A stretch of 64,000 nt of DNA from NCBI GenBank assembly GCA_035605695.1, contig DATNGZ010000027.1, positions 1 to 64,000 on the forward strand. The letters are read 5' to 3'. Both the position numbers and the translations under genes were made by a program. The notes below the pieces were generated by a model. The model was not told the DNA's origin, searched no databases, and saw only the letters and a program-made list of their open reading frames with translations. The stretch comes from VRUE01 sp035605695. Lineage in GTDB: Bacteria; Actinomycetota; Thermoleophilia; Solirubrobacterales; 70-9. Positions 16,786 through 25,060 of this stretch are shown in pieces. Position 1 is the first letter of the stretch. Every line of letters begins with the position of its first letter.

Positions 16786-16836
16786 CGAACTGCATCAACT
16801 TCTAAGCCTGCTGGGCCTAGAAGTTGATGCAGTTCG
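16786..16836. repeat. 51-bp palindromic element (family 3), copy 1
   Basis: The perfect 19-bp arms CGAACTGCATCAACTTCTA and their complement flank a loop containing GCCTGCTGG. The reverse complement of 33309-33363 has the same layout: AACTGCATCAA, then TTC, the same GCCTGCTGG loop and the mirrored arm. The stem positions that differ between copies differ on both sides. It lies between the divergent mraZ and 16868 genes. Confidence 0.85.
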
Positions 16837-16867
16837 AGTGGTTGCGTTCTTGCGTTAGGTTGCGCCT

Positions 16868-17746
16868 GTGAGCAGCGAGCAAGCGACCGCACCGCCGACC
16901 TCGCCTGTCGAGGCGACGCCAGACGACGCCAACGATCTGCGCGGCTTCCACTTTCGGCGGCTGATCGGCAAGCCGCTGACCTGGATCGTGATCGCGATCT
17001 TCGTTTTGGTGGCGGGGGTCGCGGCCGCGATCTACCTGGGCGCGGCGATCGGCGCCGGGGCCGCCGTCGCCATGCTGCTCGTCTCCCTGCTGCTCGTCTT
17101 CGCGATCGCCGACTCGAAAGCCGAGGACGCCTTTTTCGAAACCTACGCCGCCCAGCGTGGCCTGGCCCTGTCCGGCAAGAGCCCGCTGCCAGCGGCGACG
17201 CCGCTGCTGCGCAAGGGCGATGCCCGCTACGCCGAGCGCCTGATGGCTGGGGCGCTCGCCGACGGAACCGGCGGCGTCCTCGCCCTCTACACCTACGAGG
17301 ACGAGACCACCGACAGCGAGGGCAACCGCGAGACCAACTACTACCGCTACACGCTCGGCCTGATCGAGGTGCCCGAGAGCATCGCCCACCTGCCGGAGCT
17401 CTTCTGCCAGCGCAAGTCGGGGCTGCGATCGCTGGAGAAGCTGGAGGACGCCTTCCGCCGCTCCAAGCAGCGGGTCAAGCTGGAGAGCGAGGCGCTCGAG
17501 GAGCGCTACGAGATCTTCTCCAGCCCTGAGCAGGATCAGGTCTGGCTACGCCGCTTCTTCTCCCCCACCTTCATCGTCTGGCTCGGCGAGGAAGCGCCGA
17601 AGAAGTTCGCCTTCGAGCTGGTCGGCGGCACGCTCTGCTGCTACGTCAGCGGCCACAAGAAGAGCGCCGCCGAGCTCGACACGATCCGCGACGCCACGGT
17701 CGCGGTGGCCCGCCGCCTGCGCGAAGAGGCTGAGCAGAGCAGCTAG
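16868..17746 (+). CDS. Unknown membrane protein with two helices
   Basis: This is a 292-aa protein starting at GTG 16868. A short Pro/Thr-rich N-terminus precedes two adjacent membrane helices (about residues 37-57 and 59-79). A roughly 200-residue charged, soluble domain follows (YAAQRGLALSGKSPLP, then NYYRYTLGLIEVPES). I recognise no catalytic motif. It diverges from mraZ and converges with the secreted protease, overlapping it by 4 bp at the stops. The function is unknown; similar uncharacterised proteins are likely in related actinobacteria. Confidence 0.85.
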   Translation: MSSEQATAPPTSPVEATPDDANDLRGFHFRRLIGKPLTWIVIAIFVLVAGVAAAIYLGAAIGAGAAVAMLLVSLLLVFAIADSKAEDAFFETYAAQRGLALSGKSPLPAATPLLRKGDARYAERLMAGALADGTGGVLALYTYEDETTDSEGNRETNYYRYTLGLIEVPESIAHLPELFCQRKSGLRSLEKLEDAFRRSKQRVKLESEALEERYEIFSSPEQDQVWLRRFFSPTFIVWLGEEAPKKFAFELVGGTLCCYVSGHKKSAAELDTIRDATVAVARRLREEAEQSS

Positions 17747-18714
17747 AGACCCTTGACGAGGGCACCAACGTTGCGGCTGGAGAAATATGGTCCGAAGGTG
17801 TGGGTGAAGTTTTTGATGTGGCCGTAGGTGGTGATGCCGCCGACCTCGGTGCCACCGTTGATCAGCCAGGGACCACCGCTGGCGCCCTCGCCCATGTAGC
17901 ACCCGACCCCGAGTGACGGTGGCCCTCCGAGCGGGTAGGTGAGCCGGTCGTCGCCGGAGAAGCGGGCGTCGCACTCCTGCATCCGCTTGCGATTGGCGCC
18001 CGGATAGCCCAGCACCTGGTATTCCTGATCGCGGGCCCGGTCGACGGCGATCGGGATCCCTCCGCCAACCGCGTCGGCGACGTTCACCCCGCTGGCGTTG
18101 GGCTGGGTCAGCACCGCCGCCATGTCGAAGTTCTCATTGATAGTGCGCAGCCAGGGCCGCGGCAGAAATGCCTTGCGACCGATGAACTCGCCAAACGGGG
18201 CCTGGCTGATCGAGTAGTTCGGGACAAAGTCGAAATAGCGCGCAAAGGACGGGATCCGGTGGCCGGGAAGGAAGCTGTAGAGGCAGTGCCCGGCGGTGAG
18301 CACGAGTTGGCGGCTGGCGCTGTTGATCGCCGTGCCCGAGCAAAAGCCGGCGAAGTTGCCGACCTTGAGGAAAACCCGGCCGACCGCCGTGAAGGGCGGC
18401 AGAGTGGTGTCGGGGACGGCGGCGAAGCTGGCGCTGGCCAGCTCATTTCCCCCCGAGGCCGGGTCGGAAGACGGGTTAAGGATCTGGTCCAGCGGCCTGG
18501 CGCTGCGCATCCGTGCCGGAGTCCAGTAGCGGGCAACGGCCGCTGCCTCACTGGCCGAGGCACTGGCGGCGGCGCTCGCCGGCGCGATATCGAAACTTGC
18601 GCGCCCCGCCGCCCCGGCTTGAGCCGGGAGGCTGAGGAGTAGGGGCAGGAGCGCCAGGCTCGAGAGCCGGCACAGCCTGCGCAGCATCGAACTCGACGGA
18701 TCAAGGCAGCGCAT
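17743..18714 (-). CDS. Secreted trypsin-like serine protease
   Basis: This is a 323-aa exported protein with a signal peptide (SSLALLPLLLSLPAQAGA). A roughly 60-residue Ala/Ser-rich prodomain-like region precedes a chymotrypsin-fold domain. The catalytic triad is visible: H143 in LTAGHC, D197 in NENFDMAAV and S279 in GEGASGGPW. Paired cysteines flank the histidine (FAGFCSGTA and HCLY). It resembles glutamyl-endopeptidase/V8-like S1 proteases. The substrate is unknown, and the gene stands alone. Confidence 0.9.
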   Translation of the reverse strand: MRCLDPSSSMLRRLCRLSSLALLPLLLSLPAQAGAAGRASFDIAPASAAASASASEAAAVARYWTPARMRSARPLDQILNPSSDPASGGNELASASFAAVPDTTLPPFTAVGRVFLKVGNFAGFCSGTAINSASRQLVLTAGHCLYSFLPGHRIPSFARYFDFVPNYSISQAPFGEFIGRKAFLPRPWLRTINENFDMAAVLTQPNASGVNVADAVGGGIPIAVDRARDQEYQVLGYPGANRKRMQECDARFSGDDRLTYPLGGPPSLGVGCYMGEGASGGPWLINGGTEVGGITTYGHIKNFTHTFGPYFSSRNVGALVKGL

Positions 18715-18751
18715 TGGTCAATTGAGGGTAAACCAAGGCGCCGCGACCGCT

Positions 18752-19573
18752 CTAGAAACCACTGAGCAGGACGTCGGCGTTGGCGATCAGAGCCGCCGTG
18801 ATCATCAGCAGGACCGAGGGGACGAGGACGAGGGCGACGACGAGCTGGATCTTCGGCGCCGCGCGAGCGGCGCGCTCCTCGACCGCGCGGCGCTGGTCGC
18901 GGCGCAGGGCGCTGGACTGGCGCTGGAGTTGGCCAGCGAGGGGCGAACCGTGGCGGCGTGAGCGCTCAATCGCGGCGCAGAGGCCGGCGATCTCGGCGCC
19001 GGGAACGCGGGCGCGGAGCGACCGCAGCGCCTCGGAGAGTGGCCGGCCACAGGAGAGCTCGGCGGCGGTCATCCGCAGCTCCTCCGCCAGCGGACCCTCG
19101 GCCCGCGCCAGTTCGACGAAGCCGGCCGCTGGACCGCGGCCCGAAGCGGCGCCGACCGCCAGCAGGTCGAAGGCATCGGGAAGCGCGCCGAGCAGGCGGC
19201 GGCCGCGCAGGCGCGCCCGCCGCTCCAGCAGCGCATCGGGGACGAAGAATCCGGCCGCCGGCATTCCGACGGCGACGAGCAGAGCGAAACGCCCGGGCGC
19301 CGCGGGGACCACGGCGAGCGCGGTAAGGCCACCGAGCGCCGAGAAAGCCAGTTTTGCCAGCAGGGCCACGGCGAGCGGTAGGCGCGACTCGAGCCCGGCG
19401 CGGGCGATGCGCTCGGGAAGGCCGAGGCGCAGCGCTGCCCTCGCCGCGCGGCCTCCCTCGCCGCGGCCGAGGTGCAGGCGCTCACCCTGCGGTCGGCGGG
19501 CGACGAGGAGCTCGTGGCCGCCAGCGCAGGCGGCGAGGACAGCAACTGCCGCGAGGGCGCCGGCCAGGCTCAA
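18752..19573 (-). CDS. tadC: Type II secretion F-domain protein, TadC-like
   Basis: This is an inner-membrane platform component of the Tad/Flp pilus machine. The 273-aa protein has N-terminal, central and C-terminal helices and a T2SF domain (LPDAFDLLAVGAASGRGPA, then GRPLSEALRSLRARVPGAEI). It starts at TTG 19573, overlapping the tadB stop as TTGA. It is the last gene of the operon. Only 37 bp lies between it and the convergent-side protease gene, and no pilin gene follows. Confidence 0.88.
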   Translation of the reverse strand: MSLAGALAAVAVLAACAGGHELLVARRPQGERLHLGRGEGGRAARAALRLGLPERIARAGLESRLPLAVALLAKLAFSALGGLTALAVVPAAPGRFALLVAVGMPAAGFFVPDALLERRARLRGRRLLGALPDAFDLLAVGAASGRGPAAGFVELARAEGPLAEELRMTAAELSCGRPLSEALRSLRARVPGAEIAGLCAAIERSRRHGSPLAGQLQRQSSALRRDQRRAVEERAARAAPKIQLVVALVLVPSVLLMITAALIANADVLLSGF

Positions 19574-20427
19574 GCGGCCACCTGCGAGAGGCGGCGGATC
19601 GCGAAGAAGCCGACGAGCTGGAGCGCTGCCGCGAGCACAAGCAGGGCCGCCGACGCCGGTCCGCCCAGCACCTTGGCGAGGAACCCGGGCTGCAGCAGCT
19701 CGGCGAAGAGGGCACCGCCGCTCGGCATCGCGACGACGAGCAGGCCGGTGAAGCGCGCCTGCGATGTCGCCGCCCTGGCGTCCTCGGCGACCCGATCACG
19801 CTCCGCCGCTCCCTCGGCAAAGCGCCGCAACAGGCCGGCCAGATCGCCGCCAGCGAGGCGCTGACTGAGCAGGGCGGCGGCGAAGGCATCGACTCGCGGC
19901 GAGCGCATGCGATGGCGCCAGGCCGCGACCGCGTCGCCCGTCGCGGCACCGAGGTCGAGCTCGGCGCCGAGGCGGGCGAGCTCGACCGCGGGCGGACCCT
20001 CGAGCGATGCCGCCGCGGCGGGAAGCGAAGCGCGCAGCGAGCGCCCGGCGCTGAGCGAGTCAGCAACCGCCACGGCAACATCCGGCAGCGCTCGCTCGAC
20101 CGCACGGCGGTAGCGTCCGCGCCTTGCCTTGATCGCCCAGGCAGCGAGCGCGGGGCCGGCGACGGCAAGGGGAAGTGCCAGCGCTGCCCCGGCGACGAAC
20201 CAGCCGCTGATGATCGCGGCGCCGGCGCCGAGGACGGCAAGCCGGCGGCGCTCTCGAACCGAGGGCAGGTAGCCCTCGCGGCCGGCCCGGTTGAGCGGCT
20301 CCAGCGCCACCCTGACCCAGCCGGCGATGGCGGGACTCGCCAGCACCGCCTCGCGCGCGCCGACCGCGGCGAGGCCGCCCGCCGCGGCGCCGGCCAGAGT
20401 GAGCAGTGGCCCAGGCCCTGGGATCAT
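19570..20427 (-). CDS. tadB: Type II secretion F-domain protein, TadB-like
   Basis: This is the partner platform protein of TadC. The 285-aa product has hydrophobic N-terminal segments, a T2SF domain (ALPDVAVAVADSLSAGRSLR, then FAAALLSQRLAGGDLAGLL) and two C-terminal helices. ATG 20427 overlaps the tadA stop (ATGA). In Tad systems TadB and TadC form the membrane core that TadA drives. Confidence 0.88.
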   Translation of the reverse strand: MIPGPGPLLTLAGAAAGGLAAVGAREAVLASPAIAGWVRVALEPLNRAGREGYLPSVRERRRLAVLGAGAAIISGWFVAGAALALPLAVAGPALAAWAIKARRGRYRRAVERALPDVAVAVADSLSAGRSLRASLPAAAASLEGPPAVELARLGAELDLGAATGDAVAAWRHRMRSPRVDAFAAALLSQRLAGGDLAGLLRRFAEGAAERDRVAEDARAATSQARFTGLLVVAMPSGGALFAELLQPGFLAKVLGGPASAALLVLAAALQLVGFFAIRRLSQVAA

Positions 20428-21566
20428 CGCACCGGCGGGCAGTCGAGGGCCCGAACTGCCGTCGCCCCCGCCGCCCGCACCACCTCGGCGATCTCGACCA
20501 CGCGGCGGGCACCGTCGCGGCCTCGCTCGAGCTGGACGACGAGGTCGATCCCGCGCTGCACCTGCTCGGTGATCGCCTCGTGCGGCAGCCCCACACCGGC
20601 CATCAGCGCCAGCGTCTCGAGCCGGCCGAGTGCGTCGACCGGTGAGTTGGCGTGGACGGTGGAGAGGGCGCCGTCGTGGCCGGTGTTGAGCGCGGTCAGC
20701 AGGTCCAGCGCCTCGGGCCCACGCACCTCACCGATCACGATCCGGTCCGGCCGCATCCGCAACGCATTGCGCAGGAGGTCGCGCACGCTCACCTCGCCCC
20801 TGCCCTCGATGCTGGCCGGCCGGCTCTCGAGCCGGACCACATGTGGCTGCTGCAGGCGCAGCTCGGCCGCGTCCTCAATTGTCACCACCCGCTCGGCGCC
20901 GCCGATGAAGCCCGACAGGGCGTTGAGCAGCGTCGTCTTGCCCGAGCCGGTGCCGCCGCTAATCAGGACGCTGCTGCGCCCGGTCACCGCCGCTTCCAAA
21001 AGCTCACACTGGGCCGCGCTCAGCGTGCCCAGCTCGACCAACCTGTCCGGACCCGGGCGCTCGACCCCAAAACGGCGGATCGAGAGCGCCGGGCCGTCGA
21101 TCGCCAGTGGCGGGATCACCGCGTTGACGCGGGAACCGTCGGCGAGGCGCGCGTCGACCATCGGGCTTAGCTCATCGATCCGCCGCCCCAGCGGCGCGAG
21201 GATGCGCTCGATCGCGTTGCGCAGCTCCTCCTCGTCGCGGAAGCGCACATCGGTGGCTTCGATCTGTCCGGCCCGCTCGACGTAGACGCTCTCGGGTCCG
21301 TTGACCATCACCTCCTCGACCAGAGGATCGGCGAGCAGATCCTCAATCGGACCGAGGCCGACCGTGTCGCGGACAATGCGGGTCTCGACCGCGGCGCGGT
21401 CCTCGCCGCCCAGCAACGCCGCCTCCTCCGCGACCAGATCGCGAACCTCTTCGGAGAGCTCCGCGACGGGTGACCGGCCAGCCGCGGCCTCGGTGCGCCG
21501 CCGCTCGATCAGGCGCGCCCGCAGTGACCCGGCGAGATCCTCAATGTGCCGCTCCCTGGCTCCCAC
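20424..21566 (-). CDS. tadA: Tad/Flp secretion ATPase TadA (CpaF)
   Basis: This is the hexameric ATPase that powers Flp-type pilus assembly or secretion. The 380-aa product has the Walker A motif GGTGSGKTT (residues 204-212), an Asp box, Walker B RIVIGEVRG, and the His box GHDGALSTVHANSP. The N-terminal region (LADPLVEEVMVNGPESVYVE) is typical of CpaF. GTG 21566 lies 3 nt after the cpaB stop. Together with tadB and tadC it forms a minimal motor. Confidence 0.95.
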   Translation of the reverse strand: MGARERHIEDLAGSLRARLIERRRTEAAAGRSPVAELSEEVRDLVAEEAALLGGEDRAAVETRIVRDTVGLGPIEDLLADPLVEEVMVNGPESVYVERAGQIEATDVRFRDEEELRNAIERILAPLGRRIDELSPMVDARLADGSRVNAVIPPLAIDGPALSIRRFGVERPGPDRLVELGTLSAAQCELLEAAVTGRSSVLISGGTGSGKTTLLNALSGFIGGAERVVTIEDAAELRLQQPHVVRLESRPASIEGRGEVSVRDLLRNALRMRPDRIVIGEVRGPEALDLLTALNTGHDGALSTVHANSPVDALGRLETLALMAGVGLPHEAITEQVQRGIDLVVQLERGRDGARRVVEIAEVVRAAGATAVRALDCPPVR

Positions 21567-21569
21567 CGC

Positions 21570-22226
21570 TCAGCCCTCCGGCAGCAGAGTCAGCTTGCGA
21601 GCGAAGCTTTCGGCGGCGATCAAGCGAAGTGCCTGGCCCCTGGTCAGGCCCAGGGTCGCAGCCGCCGTGCCTCCCGGCCCTGGGCCGTCGGCTCCGGGAC
21701 CCAGAGCGAGAAGTGGTACCCCGGTAGCGGCGACGTAGGTCCGACCCGGCCCGGTTCCGGTCGGTTCGGTCGTGACCACCACATCGACCTTCGTACCCCG
21801 CGGTGCCGCGCCGGCGGCGAGCAGCGCTTCGGCCCCGGCGACGCCGATCTCGACCGGGTGTCGCTGTGGCCCGAGCGCCGGCTCCACTGAGCGACGATGA
21901 CCGGGCGGACGCAGCTCGGCGGCGAGCAGGTAAGAGCCGGCGGCGATCGGGGAGACGGGCACCAGGCCGAGCGCGTCCTCGGGCGCTTCGAGGGCGCCCG
22001 GGGGCACGAACCTGGCCGGCACCCGCCGCGACTCCAGCCCACCCGACAGCTGCTCGGACAACAGTGGCTTGCCGGGATCGAGGCCACGGGTGGCGACGAC
22101 GACGGAGCGCAGCGGACCGTAGCTACGGGCGAGGCTCGAGCCGTAGCCGTCGGCAATCGCGGCCGCCAGCGCCGCGGCCAAGAGGGCGAGCAAGAGGAAG
22201 GCAAAAGCCCGCGCCCGCCTACTCAT
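21570..22226 (-). CDS. cpaB: CpaB/RcpC-like SAF-domain pilus assembly protein
   Basis: This is a 218-aa protein with one N-terminal helix (AFAFLLLALLAAALAAAIA) and an SAF-like region (VVVATRGLDPGKPLL, then VPARFVPPGALEAPEDALG and GSYLLAAEL). This is the arrangement of CpaB/RcpC, which acts outside the membrane in Tad pilus assembly. ATG 22226 overlaps the histidine-kinase stop. The C-terminus is Gly/Pro-rich. Confidence 0.82.
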   Translation of the reverse strand: MSRRARAFAFLLLALLAAALAAAIADGYGSSLARSYGPLRSVVVATRGLDPGKPLLSEQLSGGLESRRVPARFVPPGALEAPEDALGLVPVSPIAAGSYLLAAELRPPGHRRSVEPALGPQRHPVEIGVAGAEALLAAGAAPRGTKVDVVVTTEPTGTGPGRTYVAATGVPLLALGPGADGPGPGGTAAATLGLTRGQALRLIAAESFARKLTLLPEG

Positions 22227-22951
22227 GCGACTTGCCCTGCTTCCCCCTCGGCCACCGGCAGCTCAAGCACGGCCAGCGATCCACTTTCCGCGCGGCGCAG
22301 GGCAAAGTGGCCGCCGTGGGCGGCGGCGACCCGCCGCACGACCTCGAGGCCGTGGCCGTGACGGTGGCGACCCGACAGCCGCGCGACGACCTCGGCCGGG
22401 CTGTTGCGCCGCTCCCTCGGACGGTTGGCGCGGCCGGAATCGACGACCGCGATCCGCAGGCGCTCCTCGCGAAGCCGCGCGGCGACGACGATCGTCGGCC
22501 CACCGTGCTCGATCGCGTTGACGATCAGGTTGTCGAGCGCCTGCGCGAGCGCGCAGCGATCGCCGCTGAGCATCGTCCGGCCGGCGTTCCAACGCAGCTC
22601 CAGCGATCCCTCGGCGAGCTTCGCCCGCGCCTGCCAGCGCCCGACCGCCGACTGAGCGAGGGAGTAACCCTCGATTGAGCCCCAGGCAGGCGGCAGGGAC
22701 CCACCGTTGATCTCGCGATCCAGCCGTTCCAGCGCTACCGCCGCCAACTCGATCGGGTCCTCGCCCCCTGACGACGCCGCGAGCCTCGGGCCGGTGGCCA
22801 GCGCAACCGCCTGCAGCGGCCGGCGCACCTCGTGCAGGGCTTGGTTGAGAGCGCTGCGCCGCCTGCCGGCGCGCAGGCCCTGGGCGGCGGCGGTCGCCGC
22901 CATCGAGAGCACGAGCGGCCAGCCGGCGATGATCTGCCCTGGTTCGATCAT
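22223..22951 (-). CDS. Sensor histidine kinase of the tad operon
   Basis: This is a 242-aa kinase with one N-terminal hydrophobic segment, a HisKA H-box (LHEVRRPLQ) and an N-box (DNLIVNAIEHGG). The C-terminal GHGLEVVRRVAAAHGG acts as a short G-box. It has no recognisable sensory domain, so the signal may be membrane-linked or come through a partner. It overlaps the response-regulator stop as ATGA and reads straight into cpaB, which implies co-regulation with the secretion genes. Confidence 0.88.
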   Translation of the reverse strand: MIEPGQIIAGWPLVLSMAATAAAQGLRAGRRRSALNQALHEVRRPLQAVALATGPRLAASSGGEDPIELAAVALERLDREINGGSLPPAWGSIEGYSLAQSAVGRWQARAKLAEGSLELRWNAGRTMLSGDRCALAQALDNLIVNAIEHGGPTIVVAARLREERLRIAVVDSGRANRPRERRNSPAEVVARLSGRHRHGHGLEVVRRVAAAHGGHFALRRAESGSLAVLELPVAEGEAGQVA

Positions 22952-23661
22952 CCGTCGATCAGCCTGTAGCCGTAGCCCCAGCAGTTGACGACATAGCGCC
23001 CACTCTCGGGATCGAGTTTGCGCCGCAGCCGGCTGGCGTGTGAGTCCAAGGTGCGCGTGCGAGCCGGGCTGCGGTAGCCCCAGACCGCCTCGAGCAGCTC
23101 CCGCTTGGTGAAGACGCGCGAGGGATCGCTGATCAGCACCCGCAGCAAGCTGAACTCCTTATTTGAGAGGGCGACCTCTTGCTCGCCGACCCAGACTTTG
23201 CGGCGGGCCGGATCGACCACCACCTCGCCGACGCGACAGGGCCCTTCCCGTTCCCCCAAGCCGCGCCGCAGCACCGCTCCGATCCGCGCCCGCAACTCGG
23301 GATGAAAGAAGGGCTTGACCAGATAATCGTCAGCCCCGAAGTCGAGACCGCGGACGCGGTCGGCATCGGCGCCGCGACCGGTGAGGACAATCACTGGCAG
23401 ACCCGGATCAAAACGCGAGGTGACCCCGTCGGCCTCGCGGATCTCGCGCAGCACGTCCAACCCGGACGCATCGGGCAGGGTCAGGTCGAGGAGCAGGAGA
23501 TCCGGGTGGTTGTAGCGACAGAGCCGCAGCGCGTCGGAAGCGCTCGGCGCCGGCAGCACCCCGAATCCGTCGGCGACAAGGTGATCGCAGAGCAGCTCCA
23601 GGGTCGCCGTGTCGTCCTCGCAGACAACCAAGCTCGCAATCTCTCGTCGCTGGGGAAGCAT
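22948..23661 (-). CDS. OmpR-family response regulator of the tad operon
   Basis: This is a 237-aa regulator. The receiver domain has the acidic pair CEDD, phospho-acceptor D59 in LLLLDLTLPD and VKPF. It is followed by a winged-helix domain (SNKEFSLLRVL, then RTLDSHASRLRRKLDPESGR and GYGYRL). ATG 23661 has GAGGGG upstream. It is the probable partner of the adjacent kinase. Confidence 0.93.
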   Translation of the reverse strand: MLPQRREIASLVVCEDDTATLELLCDHLVADGFGVLPAPSASDALRLCRYNHPDLLLLDLTLPDASGLDVLREIREADGVTSRFDPGLPVIVLTGRGADADRVRGLDFGADDYLVKPFFHPELRARIGAVLRRGLGEREGPCRVGEVVVDPARRKVWVGEQEVALSNKEFSLLRVLISDPSRVFTKRELLEAVWGYRSPARTRTLDSHASRLRRKLDPESGRYVVNCWGYGYRLIDG

Positions 23662-23670
23662 CTGGCCCCT

Positions 23671-24009
23671 CTAAGGGCGCAGCGGAAAAAATTCTCCCCC
23701 CTCTCCCGCAGGAATCTCGAGGACCGCGTTTGCCCGGTGGCACGAAATGACGCGACGTGCGGGGATTTCCCGTCGAACCGCGAGCAGCTCGCCGGCCTCC
23801 CCGAGGAAGTAAAGGTCGAGAGCGAAGCGCATGCCGAAGGTATGGACGCTTGAACAGCGCGGGATCAACAGGCCGGGACCAACCTCATCCCGGTCGAGGT
23901 GTGCGAGGCCAAGGAACCGGGCGCGCAGGCCGGTAGCAATCGGAACTTCGCGACCCCACACGACCACCCCCGGAAGGCCAAGCAAACGCGGAGCAGCCCT
24001 CTTAACCAT
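23671..24009 (-). CDS. DUF192 family protein
   Basis: This is a 112-aa protein with the DUF192 pattern: ARFLGLAHLD, GLLIPRCSSVHTFGMRFALD, YFLGEAGELLAVR, then a terminal LEIPAGEG. DUF192 proteins often sit near Tad loci, but their biochemical role is unsettled. The start ATG 24009 is preferred. A longer in-frame start at 24102 would translate through the palindromic repeat at 24051-24100. It lies 9 bp before the response regulator and is probably the first gene of the tad operon. Confidence 0.85.
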   Translation of the reverse strand: MVKRAAPRLLGLPGVVVWGREVPIATGLRARFLGLAHLDRDEVGPGLLIPRCSSVHTFGMRFALDLYFLGEAGELLAVRREIPARRVISCHRANAVLEIPAGEGGEFFPLRP

Positions 24010-24050
24010 GCACCCCCAAGGCAGAGCCCGCCCGATTTCTCCCCCCCAAC

Positions 24051-24100
24051 CTTGACTTCGCACTTCGTAGCCCACTAGGACGTATAAGCGCGAGGTCAGC
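24051..24100. repeat. 50-bp palindromic element (family 1), copy in the tad/pfkB intergenic region
   Basis: TTGACTTCGCACTTCGTAGC through to GCGCGAGGTCAGC matches the murC and 57735 copies in length and in the conserved GACTTCGCACTT half. This copy has more stem mismatches than the other two. It lies between the divergent DUF192 and PfkB genes. Confidence 0.7.
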
Positions 24101-24130
24101 AAATCTGCTTCGGACGGTTAGCCTCTCCGG

Positions 24131-25060
24131 ATGGCTACCAGCCCGAAGGTCACCGTCTTCGGCCCGCACCCGCTGCTGGCGATCACGATCGAGGCGCTGA
24201 CCAGTGCGGGCGGCGACGACATCCACGCGCACGCCGCCGGGCAGGGGGTTTGGGTCGCGCGGATGGCGTCGGAGCTGGGGGCGAGCCCGATCCTCTGCGG
24301 CTTCATCGGCGGCGAGACCGGAGCCGTGCTGCGGCCGCTGCTAGACCAGATGGACGTCGAGATGCGCCTGGTCGAAACCGCCACCGCCAGCGGCAGCTAC
24401 GTGCACGACCGCCGCAGCGGTGAGCGCGAGCCGGTCGCGCAGAGTGCCTCGATGCCGCCGTCCCGACACGAGATCGACGAGCTCTTCTCCAGCACCGTCG
24501 CCGCCGCGCTCGACTCCGGCGTGCTGGCGCTCTGCGGCCCCTACCCCAGCGAGGCACTGCCACTGGAGATCTACGGCAACCTGGTCACCGACGTGAAGGC
24601 GAACGGGACGCCGGTCATCGTCGACCTCTCCCCGCCGCGCCTCGACAGCGCCCTGGAGGGTGGGCCCGACCTGGTCAAGATCAACGACTGGGAGTTGGCC
24701 AGCTACATCGAGGGGCCGGTCGACAGCGAGGAGCGGATGCGCGCCGCCGCCCAGCGCCTGCTCGAGGCCGGCGCCGGCTCGGTGATCATCACCCGCGCCG
24801 AGGAGCCGGCGATGGTCTTGCGCGGCGACGATGCCTGGGAGCTGATCCCGCCTCGCTTCGAGCGCGGCTCACGCGAGGGCTGCGGCGACTCGATGATGGG
24901 CGGCCTCGCCGCCTGCATCGCCGCCGGGCTCGAGTGGGAGGAGACACTGCGGATCGGCGCCGCGGCGGGCGCCGCCAACTTCCTCCGCCACGGCCTCGGC
25001 AGTGGCTCGCGCGCGGTGATCGAGGACCTGGCGCAGCGAGTCGAGCTGCGCCGACTCTGA
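24131..25060 (+). CDS. PfkB-family sugar kinase (1-phosphofructokinase-like)
   Basis: This is a 309-aa ribokinase-fold kinase. It has an N-terminal sugar-binding region (GQGVWVARMASELGASPILC), a KINDWEL segment like the KPN(E) motif of FruK/LacC-type kinases, and an anion-hole motif GCGDSMMGGL where the family usually has GAGDS. It probably phosphorylates a sugar phosphate using ATP; the exact substrate cannot be read. No good ribosome-binding site precedes ATG 24131. The stop overlaps the start of a 117-bp palindrome shared with the convergent neighbour. Confidence 0.88.
   Translation: MATSPKVTVFGPHPLLAITIEALTSAGGDDIHAHAAGQGVWVARMASELGASPILCGFIGGETGAVLRPLLDQMDVEMRLVETATASGSYVHDRRSGEREPVAQSASMPPSRHEIDELFSSTVAAALDSGVLALCGPYPSEALPLEIYGNLVTDVKANGTPVIVDLSPPRLDSALEGGPDLVKINDWELASYIEGPVDSEERMRAAAQRLLEAGAGSVIITRAEEPAMVLRGDDAWELIPPRFERGSREGCGDSMMGGLAACIAAGLEWEETLRIGAAAGAANFLRHGLGSGSRAVIEDLAQRVELRRL

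Noticed and set aside
19354..21285. Plus-strand open frame of over 600 codons through the tad genes
   Set aside because: Antisense to tadC, tadB and tadA, which have clear motifs; the composition is Arg/Ser/Ala-rich low complexity.
24010..24102. Longer start for the DUF192 protein
   Set aside because: The extra N-terminal residues are encoded by the family-1 palindrome and do not resemble the family.
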